DNA of 64,000 nt from Persicaria tinctoria (taxonomy: Eukaryota; Streptophyta; Magnoliopsida; Caryophyllales; Polygonaceae): contig JBANSL010000005.1 in NCBI GenBank assembly GCA_037127255.1, forward strand, positions 82,589,160-82,653,159, in the 5' to 3' direction. Below are positions 45,258 through 57,533 of this stretch, piece after piece. The notes beneath the pieces were generated by a model, which was not told where the DNA came from, ran no database searches, and was given only the letters and a program-made list of their open reading frames with translations. The position numbers and the translations under genes were made by a program. Within the stretch, counting starts at the first letter, position 1, and each line of letters starts with the position of its first letter.

Positions 45258-48200
45258 TTGATCATGGATCAAGAAGCGTTGAGAACGATCATTGAAGAAC
45301 GTAGAGCTGGAATTCTCGATGTGTTGGATCCTTTGTACATCCACGCATCGGACAATCCAGGAGCCATTCTCGTTTCGAGGATCTTCAACGGGAAAGGATT
45401 TGGTTCATGGAAGAAGGCAATGAAGATTGCGATTTCGGCCAAAAACAAGATCGGGATCATCGATGGCAGCTGCGAGAGACCGATTGATGATGACGTTAGA
45501 GCCAAGGCTTGGGATCGCTGCAACAACATGGTCATCTCATGGTTCGTAAATGCCTTGGACAAGAACATTGCAGAGAGTATTCTGTGTTTCGACACAACTA
45601 GGGAGATTTGGTTGGATCTACATGAGAGGTATGATCAACCAAATGGTGCTCGGATATATCAGTTGAGATCGGAGATTGCTTCGATTAGTCAAGGCACTGA
45701 TCGGTTTCCAGATTACTTCATGAGGCTCAGGCGTCTTTGGGATGAACTGTCTTGCTCACGACGTGCTGCTGTGTGCACCTGTGGTGCGAGAGCGGAGAAC
45801 TTGAAGCAGGAACAAGAAGAAAAGATGATGCAATTACTGATGGGGTTGAATGAGTCCTACGCTGCTGTTAGGGGCTCAATCTTGATGATGTCGCCATTGC
45901 CGACAATCAGTCAAGCTTATTCTCTTCTTGAGCATGAAGAGACGCAGAGAGAGGTAAAGGCTATTACTCAATTCTCGAATGATTCAGCTTCTTTGAATGC
46001 ATCCACGGTTCGACAGAAGGGAAATTTTGATCAGAGAGGAAATCCAGATCATAGAGGGAATTATGATCAAAGAGGGAATTTCGATCAGAAAGGGAACTTT
46101 GATCAACGAAAGCCGTTTGACAGATCAAGGCAATTTGCTCCCTCCCAGTCCACTGTTGTGTGTGATCACTGCAAGAAACAAGGACATCCAAAGGAAAGAT
46201 GTTTCCAGATCATAGGTTTTCCTCCGAATTTTCAGAACAACAAAGGAAGAAGAGTTGTAGGTAATGTTGAGGTTGAGGTTGGGTCATCTTCCAATGTTAC
46301 TGGTTCCAGTGTAATGTCCAGTGACCAAATTCATCAGTTGTTGGGAGTGCTAAATGGTCTCAAAGCTCAGTCATCGTCTTCTGCAAATGATGATGTTTCA
46401 GTCAATTTTGCTGGTATATTTTCTCTTCTTTCTCACTGCTTATCATCTGAGAATGGTAGCTTCAGCATAGGCAGTAATGAGTGGATTCTTGATTCGGGGG
46501 CTAGTGAACACATGACTCATGATAAGACCATTCTTTCAAGTATTAGATCTCTTGTGCATCCCTGTGTGGTTTCTTTACCAAATGATCACAAAGTTAAAGT
46601 TACTCAATGTGGAGATGTTGTGCTCAGTCCAGACTTTTGTTTAAGAAATGTTCTACTTTTGCCATCTTTTCATTACAATTTGCTGTCAGTACAGAGATTG
46701 TGTGCTCAGTTGAACTGCTTGGTGATCTTCACTTCCTCCCATTGTATTGTGCAGGCCCCTTCTCTGAAGAGGCCACTGGTAATTGGTGAGGCTCATAATG
46801 GCTTGTATGTGATGCCCAGAGAGACTCAGCATCTTGCTTCTTCTATTTCTGAGTCCCATTACAGTGCTGCTGCTGCACATGTTGATCAGGTCATCTGGCA
46901 TCACAGGCTCGGTCACCTTCCTGTATATAAACTGAAACTCATGTTTCCTTCTTTGTCAAATAATACCACATTAGATTCCTGTGTGGTTTTTCACAAGGCT
47001 AGACAGCAACGATTGCCTTTTCCAATTCATTCTAAGCAATCCAGTCGTATTTTAGAAATTTTACATGTGGATATTTGGGGTCCATATAGTACTCCTACTC
47101 ATGGTGATCATCGGTATTTTCTCACCATTGTAGATGACTACAGTAGAGCCACTTGGACACACTTGTTGAAGACTAAATCATCTGCTTTTGATTTGCTTAA
47201 GTCTTTTGTTGTGATGTCTCAAAGACAGTTTGCAGTTTTGGTCAAAGTTATCAGGTCAGACAATGCTTTTGAGCTTGGTTCAAGCAATGAAGGGCAGGCT
47301 TGGTTCAGACAATCTGGAATCTTGCATTAGACCTCCTGCTCTCATACTCCACAACAGAATGGAATTGTGGAACGTAAGCATAAACATCTTCTGAAGACTT
47401 GCAGGGCATTACTATTTCACTCTCACCTTCCAGTAGAATTTTGGGGCGACTGTCTTTTGACTGCAACATATTTGGTTAACAGATTTCCCACAAAGGTGAA
47501 TGCAGGGAAATCTCCTTATGAGCTCCTATTTGGCCACTCCCCTTCTTACTCACATTTGAGAGTATTTGGCTGTTTGTGCTACAAATCTGTTATTGGTCCT
47601 GCTAGGGATAAGCTGAAACCAAGAGGGATTCCATGTGTATTTCTGGGATACCCCTTTGGTAAGAAGGCCTATAAACTGTATGAGATTGAATCCAAAAAGT
47701 TTTCTGTTTCTCGTGATGTGGTGTTCTATGAACACATTATCCCATTTTCTTCTAAGAAATTGGAGTCTGATGATTACTTCTCTCTGCCAATCATTGATCA
47801 CATGGAAGATTGTGAATTGCCTGGCACCACTGAATTCCCAGTTGCTCCTCCCTCACCTATAGCTGATAGTTCCTCAACTGAATTTCCTACAGTTGCTCCA
47901 CCAGGAGCTGAAGCTCCTCTAAGACGTTCTTCTCGTAATGTTCAAAGGCCTGCTCATCTTCAAGATTATGTCTGCTCTTCTGCCCATTCAGATGTCCATG
48001 TATGCTCTCTCTTGGATGGTTTAGCTCCATCTTTTTCTGCTTCAATTGGAGCTTTCTCATGCCACAGTCAACAGTTGCTAATGTCTGTTACAGCACAACA
48101 AGAACCCACTTCTTATTATCAAGCAATTAAATCTTCTGAATGGAGAGATGCTATGGATCTAGAGTTTGCAGCTTTAGAGGCTAATCACACATGGGATGTG

Positions 48201-49715
48201 GTGTCACTACCTGCTGGCAAGAAGCCTATTGCTAGCAAATGGGTTTACAAAGTTAAGTACAAAGCTGATGGGGGAATTGAACGTTTCAAAGCAAGGTTGG
48301 TCATCAAAGGCAATACTCAAAAGGCTGGCATTGATTTCACTGAGACTTTTTCTCCTGTTGTCAAGATGACAACAATCAGAAGCTTGATTACTGTTGCTGC
48401 TAAATAGGGTTGGCTCATGAGCCAATTAGACGTCAATAATGCTTTTTTACATGGTGATTTGGTTGAGGATGTTTACATGAAACTGCCACTTGGTTACTCT
48501 CCTTCTAAAGTCTGTCAAGGTGTCACAGTTTGCAAATTAAATAAGTCTTTGTATGGCTTAAAACAAGCCTCAAGACAATGGTACTCCAAGCTTTCCTCCT
48601 TTCTTCAGGATAATGGTTACATTGTCTCAAAGAATGATTACTCTCTTTTTGTGAAACACACATCAGGAAAGGGTATTGTCTTACTTGCAGTCTATGTGGA
48701 TGATGTTTTGTTGACTGGAAATGATAATTCAGAGATTGCTATCATCAAAAGTCGTCTGCACTCTCAGTTTAAGATCAAAGATCTGGGCATGCTCAATTAT
48801 TTCTTAGGGATGGAGGTCTTGTATACAGATTCTGCAATAATCCTATCTCAAAGAAAGTTTGCTCTAGATCTGCTAAAGGATGCCAAGGTTTCTGTCACCA
48901 GAGAAGTTCTTGCCCCTCTTGAGCTCAATATGAAACTTCTCCCTGATCAAGGTGAGTTGTTTCATGATCCTCTTTGGTATAGACAAATGGTAGGGAAGTT
49001 GAATTTCCTTACCAACACAAGGCCAGACTTAGCTTTCTCAGTTCAGTTTTTAAGCCAATTCATGAAGACTCCCCGGGTGCCACACTACAATGCCTTGATG
49101 CATACCCTTAAATATCTTGCTTCAAACCCAGCTTATGGCTTATTCTTCTCCACTTCACCTGACTTCTCCTTACAAGCATCTTGTGACAGTGATTGGGGTG
49201 CTTGTCCCTCAACAAGGAGATCTGTAAGTGGTTACTTTGTCCTTCTTGGTGGCAGTCCCATAAGCTGGAAATCCAAAAAGCAACACACTGTCTCCCTCTC
49301 ATCTGCTGAGGCAGAGTATCGCTCAATGAGGAGAGTGGCCACTGAGCTCACTTGGCTATCCCGTCTCCTTCATGAGATGTCTGTCTCTTCAGTCACACCC
49401 ATCCCACTTCACTGTGACAACCAGGCAGCCATATACATTGCCAAGAACCCGGTTTATCACGAACGAACAAAGCATATTGAGCTGGACTGTCACCTGGTTC
49501 GTGAGAAGCTCAATGATGGCTTGATCTCCCTTCACTTCACTCCAACTGGCTCCCAATTGGCGGATATCTTCACCAAATCCCTTACTGGTGTTCATCATCA
49601 ACATACTCTTTCCAAGTTGGGTCTGTCATCCCATCCTCCAACTTGCCGGGGGGGGGGGGGGGGTATTGGAGGAAGCCAGCAACACCACTGGGCAACATCA
49701 ACCAAAGCCAGATGA
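45258..49715 (+). pseudogene. Copia gag-pol polyprotein with two in-frame TAG codons
   Basis: One reading frame of 1485 codons encodes, in order: copia gag (GFGSWKKAMKIAISAKNK), a run of NFDQRG-type repeats, zinc knuckle CDHCKKQGHPKERC, protease DSGASEHM, integrase (HRLGHLP, DIWGPYS, IRSDNAFE and VERKHK supplying the DDE residues), RT ([26 protein letters not shown], catalytic YVDDVLL) and RNase H ([27 protein letters not shown]). TAG stops lie at 47328-47330 within integrase and 48405-48407 within RT; the frame is otherwise unbroken to the terminal stop at 49713-49715. The ATG at 45258 or the second ATG at 45264 could start translation. Confidence 0.95.
49648..49663 (+). other. Polypurine tract, G16
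   Basis: An uninterrupted run of 16 G directly precedes the 3' LTR, in the position of the polypurine tract that primes plus-strand synthesis. It lies inside the last codons of the polyprotein frame. Confidence 0.88.
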
Positions 49716-49960
49716 CAAACCGAGGACTTGAGTTCCTAAGGGGTGTTGAACAGAAATCCTAGCTGGCTTACTTAGTTTGTTAGCATTGGTTGTTTAGTAT
49801 AAATAATCAGTTCATTCACTTCAGTTGTAACAGAACATAGAACTTGGTTTCAAGCATCAATTCATCACAGGAGAAAACTCCTTTGGGGCTCATTCGTTCA
49901 ATTCAATTTCATTTTCCACATTTCATAAATTTCAGATTCGGATTTCAATCCAAACTTTCA
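49664..49960 (+). repeat. 3' LTR of the copia element
   Basis: Same 297-bp length as the 5' LTR, ending CTTTCA before the TSD CATAA. Confidence 0.96.
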
Positions 49961-50499
49961 CATAAACATATATTAGAGAAAATTCATAATATATCAATAC
50001 TAATAATAAATATAATTAAACAAAAATTTGTAATTGTACATACTTATATAAAGGCAAGAGAGAAAGGGGAAAAACTAATCATAAATTTGTTTTCGACGAA
50101 ATAAAATGTATGTATCAATTATGAATAAAAACAAAAAAAAGGTGGGGAAACATACTCTTAATCTGCAATGTTTACATATCGCGGCGAATATATGACACGC
50201 TTTAGTTTTCACCCTTCAGAAAAAAAATAAGAATATGAATTAGAAAAAAATAATTATATATTGTTTCAACAAAATAAGAAATAAAACATATGATATATAG
50301 TAACAACATAAAGATTGTGAAAATAAATCATAACATACAAATAAATACAACTGAAAATAATGCAAAAAATAAAATAAAAATCCAAGGTAAAAATTGATAC
50401 ATTGCATGACCGTTCAACGTGGGTCTTCCTCCGATTGATTAATGTCACATTGGTGTTCATCCTGCAGGCACTCTCCTTTTCCATTGGAATATTATATAT

Positions 50500-50740
50500 A
50501 GGTGAAACTTGGAATCCAAGAAGTTGGCATTAAATCATTTAGAAGATGAAAAATAATTATTTATTATTATTTTGAATTAAAGACAATCAATTTAGTGTAA
50601 GATATAAATTCAAATTAATAAATGTACATAAATTAGAAGATGAAAAGATAGTGATTAGTTTTTTTAATTCAATGAATTATAATTTTACAATTTAAGTTTA
50701 TATAATAGGAGAAGTAATTTAGATGACGAATATATATGTT
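50500..50740. repeat. Dispersed repeat related to 43370-43620
   Basis: Shares blocks such as ACTTGGAATCCAA and TTAGAAGATGAAAA with the Helitron-like region in the same order, with many indels. Probably another fragment of the same repeat family. Confidence 0.6.
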
Positions 50741-50844
50741 AAATGTGTAATTAGGAGTAAATTACATTTCGAATTCACCTTATTTTTTTTATCAACAAAT
50801 TCAACTTTCTAAACTATGTAGGGATAGAATAAATAATTACAAAA

Positions 50845-51100
50845 ATATTATGATGATGGTATGATAAATTCTCTGATGAACACATTTGTATAGTATAACT
50901 TATATATGATAAATTTTGACAAAATAATTTAGATCTTTTTATTAATATATATAAAAAGAAAAGAATTTACTTACAAAAAGATTATGAATATGATGATATG
51001 GTATGATAAATTATCTAATTAACACATTTGTATAGTATAAACTATATAAGATAAATTTTGACAAAATAATTTAGATACTTTTTTAATATATATGTGGACA
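50845..51100. repeat. Imperfect tandem duplication of about 120 bp
   Basis: GATGATGGTATGATAAATT ... ACACATTTGTATAGTATAA ... GATAAATTTTGACAAAATAA occurs at about 50850-50955 and again at 50990-51095. Confidence 0.8.
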
Positions 51101-51109
51101 ATGTGTATC

Positions 51110-51175
51110 TAATAGGAATTGAACTCAAGACCTCATGTGTACCAAACAACTCTTCTAACCATTGAGCTATAGAAG
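51110..51175 (-). mobile_element. tRNA-like SINE head, truncated
   Basis: The minus strand reads CTTCTATAGCTCAATGG ... GAGTTCAATTCC, giving an A box (51169-51159) and a B box (51126-51115) at tRNA-like spacing, without a foldable acceptor stem. No SINE body or tail is recognised after it. Probably a 5' SINE fragment of a family different from 13841-14111. Confidence 0.55.
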
Positions 51176-51274
51176 TATTTTTGATATTGTTTGAAATAGA
51201 AACAAAAAAAGTATAAAAAATAAATCATTAAATATGAATGGACATTAAATTGGAGGTGAACACAACTTTTCATG

Positions 51275-51276
<2 letters not shown>

Positions 51277-51341
<65 letters not shown>

Positions 51342-51344
51342 ATA
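51277..51344. repeat. (AT)n microsatellite
   Basis: About 33 AT/TA units with one phase shift. Confidence 0.95.
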
Positions 51345-51470
51345 GAAGATAGATATAGATGGACTTGAATAAAATTATAACCGAAATAATTTTGTTTTAT
51401 GGTACATGGTAGGGTGCACCGAAGGTTATACTCGGATAGTCATTTTTTCTTATTTCTGCATATAGTAAGA

Positions 51471-51660
51471 AAATCCATCAACTATTTATTTTATGAAATA
51501 AATTAAAACAAACTAAGAACTATGACCTTATGGATGAATTACTTGATTTTATAACCACTCAAATCTTTGCCTAGTTAAAAAATTGCTTGATTTTATGTTT
51601 ATTTTAGTCCACACAATTTTTCAAAAAGTTAGACTTGTGATAATTACGGTAGTAAGCAAG
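51471..51660. repeat. Right half of the duplicated ATL upstream flank
   Basis: From AAATCCATCAACTATTTA onward this follows 39470-39640 (GGATGAATTACTTGATTTT, ATTTTAGTCCACACAATTTT, GATAATTACGGTAGTAAG), with one internal duplication of CTTGATTTTAT. It continues the homology that broke off at 42483. Confidence 0.75.
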
Positions 51661-51894
51661 AGAGCGAGATTATTTGCCCTTGAACTTGTGCTATGTGTGT
51701 TTATCTGATTTCTGGTTTGAATTAGTAACATTCAGGGATTTTACACAAGTAACAAGTTAGAATCTAACGTATTTTACACAAGTTTAAACTTATTATACGC
51801 ATTGGTGATGTTGTCCCATTAAAAATCTTGTCATGAAAAATCCAGTAAAATAAAAAACTCAATCGAAGGAAAAAAGAGTGTAACATGTAATTCT

Positions 51895-52365
51895 TCCCCT
51901 GAATGACCCGAGAATTTTAGGGTCGAGATCCGATGACTCTGTTTAGTCAAAATCGACCCGATGAGTCAGAACCATGTAGAAGCCACATAGACACCACATA
52001 AACCCCACACATATTCGTTATGAAATTATATTCATTAAGGTCATTAATAAGTTAAATAATGTATATATTTTATAATTATAGTATGTTTAGAGAACTTATT
52101 TGTATAAATATGATTTTTATGCTTAAAATATTTATATAATATTATTATTTTAATAATAATTATATTATTATTATTTAGATTAATTAATTCACATATTTAT
52201 ATAACAATTTAATTTTGATAATATTCGGTTAACTCGAAAATAAGATAAACCTGGTTTTGTTCGAACCGAAATGACCGATAACCTGATCGATCCGAAATCC
52301 GATCTACCAGCTGGGATCCGAATAACTCGAATCCGATCCGAATGACCCGATTATAGTCTACGTAC
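51895..52365. repeat. Worn hAT-type MITE-like region
   Basis: GACCCGA / GATCCGAA motifs are clustered at both sides (51903-51975 and 52255-52350) around an AT-rich middle, as in the hAT MITEs at 8488 and 9952. Clear ends and TSD were not found. Confidence 0.45.
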
Positions 52366-52656
52366 CACCGATGTCCCAATCGGAATCAAGTTGCATGTTT
52401 GTATATTTCAAGTTGCAACTTTTTAATAGTATTGTTGACAATTTACAAATATTTGAGAGACTTTTCAGCAAATTAATGAGATATGAATTGTGAGGTAGGC
52501 AGCCTGTTGATGGTACCAACGGGGATCCCCTAGCAGCTTTCCCTCTTATTGACTCTCCAGTATACTAAAAAACACCTCAAACAAATCTGCCAAACCCAAA
52601 TTGCCTTCCTACTTGTCTATCTGTTAGTACATATTTTTCGAGCACAAAGGAAAAAG

Positions 52657-55548
52657 ATGAGTATCGGATCTATTGTTAGTCTTGCTGCTGGAAAAATCTG
52701 CGACCTTCTGGTCCAAGAAGCCACGTTGTTGTACGGTGTGGAGGACCAAATCCGGAGCTTGCAAGATGAGCTTGAGATATATGATGGACAGCTTCCTCGG
52801 AGACATGGAGGCCATGGATGAAGGAGGTGATCAACGAAGCCGGACCACCATTAAGCAGATCAGAAAGCTTGTTTATGATGCTGAGGATGTAATCGAGTCC
52901 TACATCCTTGAAGCTAGTTTTCCTCTTGATAAGACAGAAGCATTGTTCAAAAGGTATGTATGCCTCGGTAGCTCCCTTTATCACACCCACCAAGTTGGCT
53001 TTAAGATTGAAGCCATCAAAGCTAAGATAGCTAAAACTTTGGAGAGTTGGAGGAAATATGCAGGTCCCAATATTGGGGGAATTCGAAAAGATGTAGGAGC
53101 CGAGATGAATACAGGTAGATGGACGAGGCCACCTGCTTATTCTCATACCGAGGAGGAGCATGTGGTTGGCCTTGAGAAAGACATCAACAAGTTGGTCGTT
53201 ATGCTGACTACCAATGATACCAAAATCCAAGTTCTATCAATTGTGGGAATGGGTGGTTCTGGCAAAACCACTCTTACTAGGAAACTTTACAACCATGAGA
53301 GCGTCAAGAGGCATTTCAATTGTATAGCATGGTTATCAATTTCAAAAGAGTGGGATGCTCAACAAGTCCTGTTTGAGTTATTGAGAGGCGTCAGTGGGAA
53401 AACTATGAGAAAGGATGAGACACAGAGCCTTCAAGAATTGGTAAAGAACATTTACGAGTATTTGGAGGGTAAAAGGTATTTGATTGTTCTTGATGATGTG
53501 TGGACAAAAGAAGCATTGGAAATGATCTATCCGGCTTTGCCAAATGATGGAAGGAGAATCATAATCACAACTCGAATACGAGAAGTTGCTGATTTTCCAG
53601 ATTTAAAATGCTCTATCCATGAGCCAAGTCGCCTGACCGAAGAAGATAGTTGGGAGCTATTTAGAAAGATAGCTCTCATTCATAGGGAGCGGAGTAACAA
53701 TTCTATGGATAATAATATCTTTGAAACTCTGGGGAGGGAGATGTTGAAGAAATGTCAAGGGCTACCATTGGCGGTGATTGCACTAGCTGGAATTCTAAGT
53801 AAAAAGGAAACCCTTGATGAATGGGAAAAGGTCAAGAAGGCAGTAGCCTCAAGGATAATGGAAGAGGGGAGAGGCACACACTTGTACGGGCCAGTCAATG
53901 AGATGCTAACATTAAGCTATAATGATCTACGTCGTGACCTTAAGCCGTGCTTTCTTTACTTGGCAATGTTCCCAGAGGACATGATTATTCAAACAGGGAG
54001 GATGATTAGGATGTGGATAGCCGAAGGGTTTATCACATCTAATATGTTGCAAGAAGGTGAGACGTTAGAGGATGTGGCACGAGACCATTTGGAAGAGTTG
54101 ATTGATCGCTGTGTGGTTCAAATTGTAAGTAGTAACTATAAAGGGGAAGTGAAGTCTATTCAAGTTCATGATCTAGTGAGAGATTTATGCGCCAGAAAAG
54201 CAAAGCAACAAAACTTCCTCGAGATATTCACTTCTCAATCCTCAAATTTAGATGCAAGAGTGACAGAATTACGTCGAACTACACTTTATTCAAAGAAGTA
54301 AGATATTTACTACTCCCTCTTCACTTGTCATTTTGGCTTTCAAATTTTATTCAAAAATAATTGTGTACTAATTATATAAACACGATAATGTTGATATGAG
54401 TAATGCTCTTTTTTTTTTTAAAAAAATTAATTTGCAGAAGGTGCCCTCCGCTCCCAACACACAGCCCCCACCTTCGATCTCTTCTCTGTCAAGGCCGATT
54501 TCCGTTTCCCAGTAGTTTCAAGTTACTAAGAGTTCTATTCATTGAAGGTGTTGAATATCCTACTTTACCCAAAGGGATAGGAAGCTTGATTCACCTCAGG
54601 TACCTTGCTTTAATGGGGACACATATCAATCAAATGCATGAGTCTGTTGGAAACTTGCGTAACCTTCAACATCTAGAGTGGAGGGATAATGCTCCAGCAA
54701 TAAAGAGGGAGGTGATTTGGATACCTGATGTTCTTTGGAAAATCGAGAGCCTCAAACATCTTTCAATACCTTATCAACGTTGTAACATCAAGGGCGGTAG
54801 GTGGAAGTTGCATACCCTAAAATGCTTGCATACACTCAAGGGTATAAAAGGAGGTCCTTGGATGTTGGAAGAGTTACCCCGTTTGAGCCCAACTGTTGAA
54901 AAGTTGGAAATAAGTCACATATCGAGCGAGGAGCAACTACAAGCGGTATTTCGATGCCCAAGCATAATGTCGGATGGTCTTCATTCATTGGAGTTGGAAT
55001 GGGATGTAGACACAGAACAAGGCAAAGTTGTGATGTTGGAGAATTTACAGCCTATCAGACATTGCCAACATCTAAGGAAGCTGCGGTTATGGGGAAGAAT
55101 ACAAGATACATTGAGCAGCTGCAAACAGTTCCCCACCAGCATTATCAAGTTAGAGCTCGGAGCCACATGGTTTGGAGAAGAAGTTGAGCTAGCAACTTTG
55201 GGCGAACTCCCTCATTTAATGTGCCTTAAGTTGGGTTGGAAGTCTTACATGGGCGCCAAGTGGACTCTGATATCGGGTCAGTTTACACAGCTGAAAGAGC
55301 TCCACTTATTATCCCTTGTAAAGTTAGAGGAATGGAGTGTTGAAGCAGGGGCAATGCCCCAACTGAGGACATTACGAATTGATGGATATAAGAAACTGAG
55401 AACGCTTCCAGAGGGATTGAAATTCATCACTACCTTGAAAGAATTACAACTTTGTTACATGAGAGATGAATTTAAAAAGAGAGCAGGAGGAGGAGGAAAA
55501 GATGCGCACATTATTCAACATGTTCCTAGAGTTTATTTTTTACCCTAA
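52657..55548 (+). pseudogene. CC-NB-ARC-LRR immune receptor (RPP8/RPP13-like) with one-base frameshift
   Basis: Exon 1 52657-54297, GT-AG intron 54298-54437, exon 2 54438-55548; without the frameshift about 916 residues, normal for CNLs. N-terminal Rx-type coiled coil with AEDVIESYILE, P-loop VGMGGSGKTTLTRKLY (near residue 200), kinase-2 YLIVLDDVW, RNBS-B IIITTRIREVA, GLPL CQGLPLAVIALAG, RNBS-D LKPCFLYLAMFPED, and VHD in the MHD position (QVHDLVRDL), then leucine-rich repeats to the stop. CNLs sense pathogen effectors and trigger cell death from the plasma membrane. MSIGSIVSLAAGKICDLL ... SLQDELE is in one frame and YMMDSFLGDMEAMDEGG in another: one extra base near 52777. The remaining 860 or so codons are undamaged, so a recent mutation or a sequencing error is likely. 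A start at the in-frame ATG near 52780 would omit the first helix. Confidence 0.9.
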
Positions 55549-55959
55549 TTAAATATGCCCAATTTGTGTCAAATTCATAACATGGATTGACGGTTCTTGG
55601 ACTAGTGCTCAAAACTAGTGTTTAGTTTCACTTTTGTAAAGAAAAGTGCTTTGACATTATGGTTAAGTAGTATGATGTTTTTGGTTTCACTTTTTGTAGA
55701 GAAAGAATATGTGCATCTAGCTAATGTATCTTGGTAAAAAAACCTGATACAAGAGGAGCATAAATTTGCTGTTTTGTTAAAGTGATTAACTTGGTTGTAT
55801 TTTTTTTTTGGGTTTTGATTTCTTTGTTCAAATAGTCAATACTAGGTGGTTGGTTTTTATAATACAAGTTTAAAAAAAAAAATCAAAAAGAAAGAAATAA
55901 ATAAGAATACAGATGTGTGCCTACTAAAAGAAAAGAAAATTAAAAATCAAGTTATGCTC
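55549..55959. other. 3' flank of the NLR gene
   Basis: AT-rich, with T-runs and a short poly(A) stretch near 55870-55900. No second gene seen. Confidence 0.5.
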
Positions 55960-56329
55960 CGTCAATGCTTAACTTCGATGGAGCAAAGGTCCCCTCCTTT
56001 CGCTCCGCTTCTGGTTTCATCATCCGCAGTGGCCAAGGTAGAGTTGTGGCGTGTGGTGCGCAACGCCATGTGAAGTTATCTGCTCTGCAAACAGAGAGAT
56101 TTGGTCTACACATTGGTTTAGCAAAAGATGTGAAGAAGGGAATTACACGGCTCGGGGTGGAAGGTGACTGCTTGAAGATTATCAATGCCATAAAAGGGAT
56201 CTGGAAATGCCCGTGGGATATTAAGATGACAATTTCGGATGCGCTCGGCCCTTGCAATGCTTTTGATGACATGATGGCACATCTTTGGTTGACTTCGAAC
56301 ATCTTAGATTTAAGATCTCAAATTGAGTG
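55960..56329 (+). pseudogene. LINE RNase H domain fragment
   Basis: An open frame reads LNFDGAK (first catalytic Asp), SASGFIIRSGQGRVVACG, a LQTERFGL segment (Glu) and VEGDCLKIINAI (second Asp), then AIKGIWKCPWDIKMTISDA. It is a LINE ORF2 RNase H with the last Asp lost. It closely resembles 17751-17990, so both derive from one LINE family different from the copy at 1-5985. Confidence 0.82.
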
Positions 56330-56419
56330 ATGGTACAATTGCGGTTGAGCCTTGAGCATACCTAAATCTTTGCATCGTATAAAAAGATAAAATAAAATTC
56401 AACAACACAATAAACAGAA

Positions 56420-57533
56420 TGTTAGAATATCAATAAGAAGAGAGCAAAGAGGAGGCAGAGAGAAGAGAGAAAACCTATTGTCTGTCTTCCATTAGACTAT
56501 CCACAATGGTTAGGTGTGCAAATGTGCACATTTGCACAAGATGTGTATTTTTGCACACCACTTTTTAGGGTTTTACTCCATTGGTTAAAGTGTGTATTTT
56601 TTGCACACATCTCTTTTAATAACCAAGTAATCTATATTTATCTTCACATTTTAATTGTGATTAATATCTATTAAATATTAAATATGTATTTTGTATTATA
56701 AATTTTTATTACCCACATTTTGATATAAAAAAAATATAATTTTCACCACAATTTGAAAAATCAAAATTTCAATATTGTTCACAAAATTGGATGGTTATTT
56801 CTTAAAAAATGTATATCACTAATCTAACTTTTTTTTTGTTAGATTTAAACTTAAATATTTAAATGAATTTTTTAGTCATTACATGTGACTTTTTAAATGA
56901 AGTTTATTAGATTGATTTAATTTATATTAAATCAAATTTAGTTATAAAAGAAAAAGAAAAAGAAAAATAATAAAAAGTCATTTATGAAACCATGCATTCT
57001 CTCTTCTCATTGGATAAAGCTTCTATCCACTTTCTCAAAAAGTGGGAAAGTTTTTGCACACAGGGGGATTTTGTGCTCAAATATACACACTTCATGCTCA
57101 AATGTACACATTTGAGCACCCATAAAACAACCAATGGAGCTCATAATTGTGTAAAATATACACATTTACACAATTGCACACCACCACTGGAGTTAGTCTT
57201 AAGGTTCTAAAGAACCACATATATATAATTATATATACGGAATTACAAGGGAAGGGTAAAACGGGTATATTCATAAAAACATATAATATACAATATTATA
57301 ACACTCTCTCTTGGATATACACCCATTTATATTACAAAACAGTCTCGTGCTGATAACGTGTTAGAATATCAATAAGAAGAGAGCAAAGAGGAGGCAGAGA
57401 GAAGAGAGAAAACCAGTTGTCTGTCTTCCATTAGAGTTTTAAAGAACCACATATATATAATTATATATATAATTACAAGAGAAGGGTAAAACGGGTATAT
57501 CCATAAAAACAAATAATATACAATATTATAACA
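56420..57533 (-). mobile_element. Tiny LTR element (TRIM-like) with 5-bp TSD CAGAA
   Basis: Two LTRs start TGTTAGAATATCAATAAG and end ATATTATAACA: 56420-57303 (enlarged by a nested MITE) and 57359-57533 (175 bp). Only 55 bp lie between them. CAGAA flanks both outer ends (56415-56419 and 57534-57538). CGTTATCAGCACGAGAC, read on the minus strand directly after the right-hand LTR, sits in the primer-binding-site position, which suggests minus orientation. No coding capacity. Size and structure fit TRIM elements or a deletion derivative of a longer one. Confidence 0.88.
56495..57198. mobile_element. Harbinger-type MITE nested in the left LTR, TTA TSD
   Basis: The other LTR gives the empty site: CCATTAGAGTTTTAAAG corresponds to CCATTA[insert]TTAAGGTTCTAAAG. 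Removing 704 bp plus one TTA makes the two LTRs colinear. Ends GACTATCCACAATGG and CCACTGGAGTTAGTC are imperfect inverted repeats; subterminal zones carry many GTGCACA / TTTGCACA motifs. Confidence 0.88.

Larger units (their letters stand above)
44890..49960 (+). mobile_element. Complete Ty1-copia LTR retrotransposon, 5-bp TSD CATAA
   Basis: Two 297-bp LTRs (44890-45186 and 49664-49960) differ at seven positions by direct comparison (about 2.4%). CATAA flanks the element exactly (44885-44889 and 49961-49965). PBS, polypurine tract and the gag-protease-integrase-RT-RNase H order identify Ty1-copia. At commonly used plant rates the LTR divergence suggests insertion about 1-2 million years ago (inference). 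The single long frame carries two stop codons, so this copy is probably not autonomous. Confidence 0.97.

Noticed and set aside
52673..52790. Upstream ATG at 52673 as the NLR start
   Set aside because: It gives a non-coiled-coil translation for the first 35 residues; the ATG at 52657 in the other frame gives the expected CNL N-terminus, which supports a frameshift instead.
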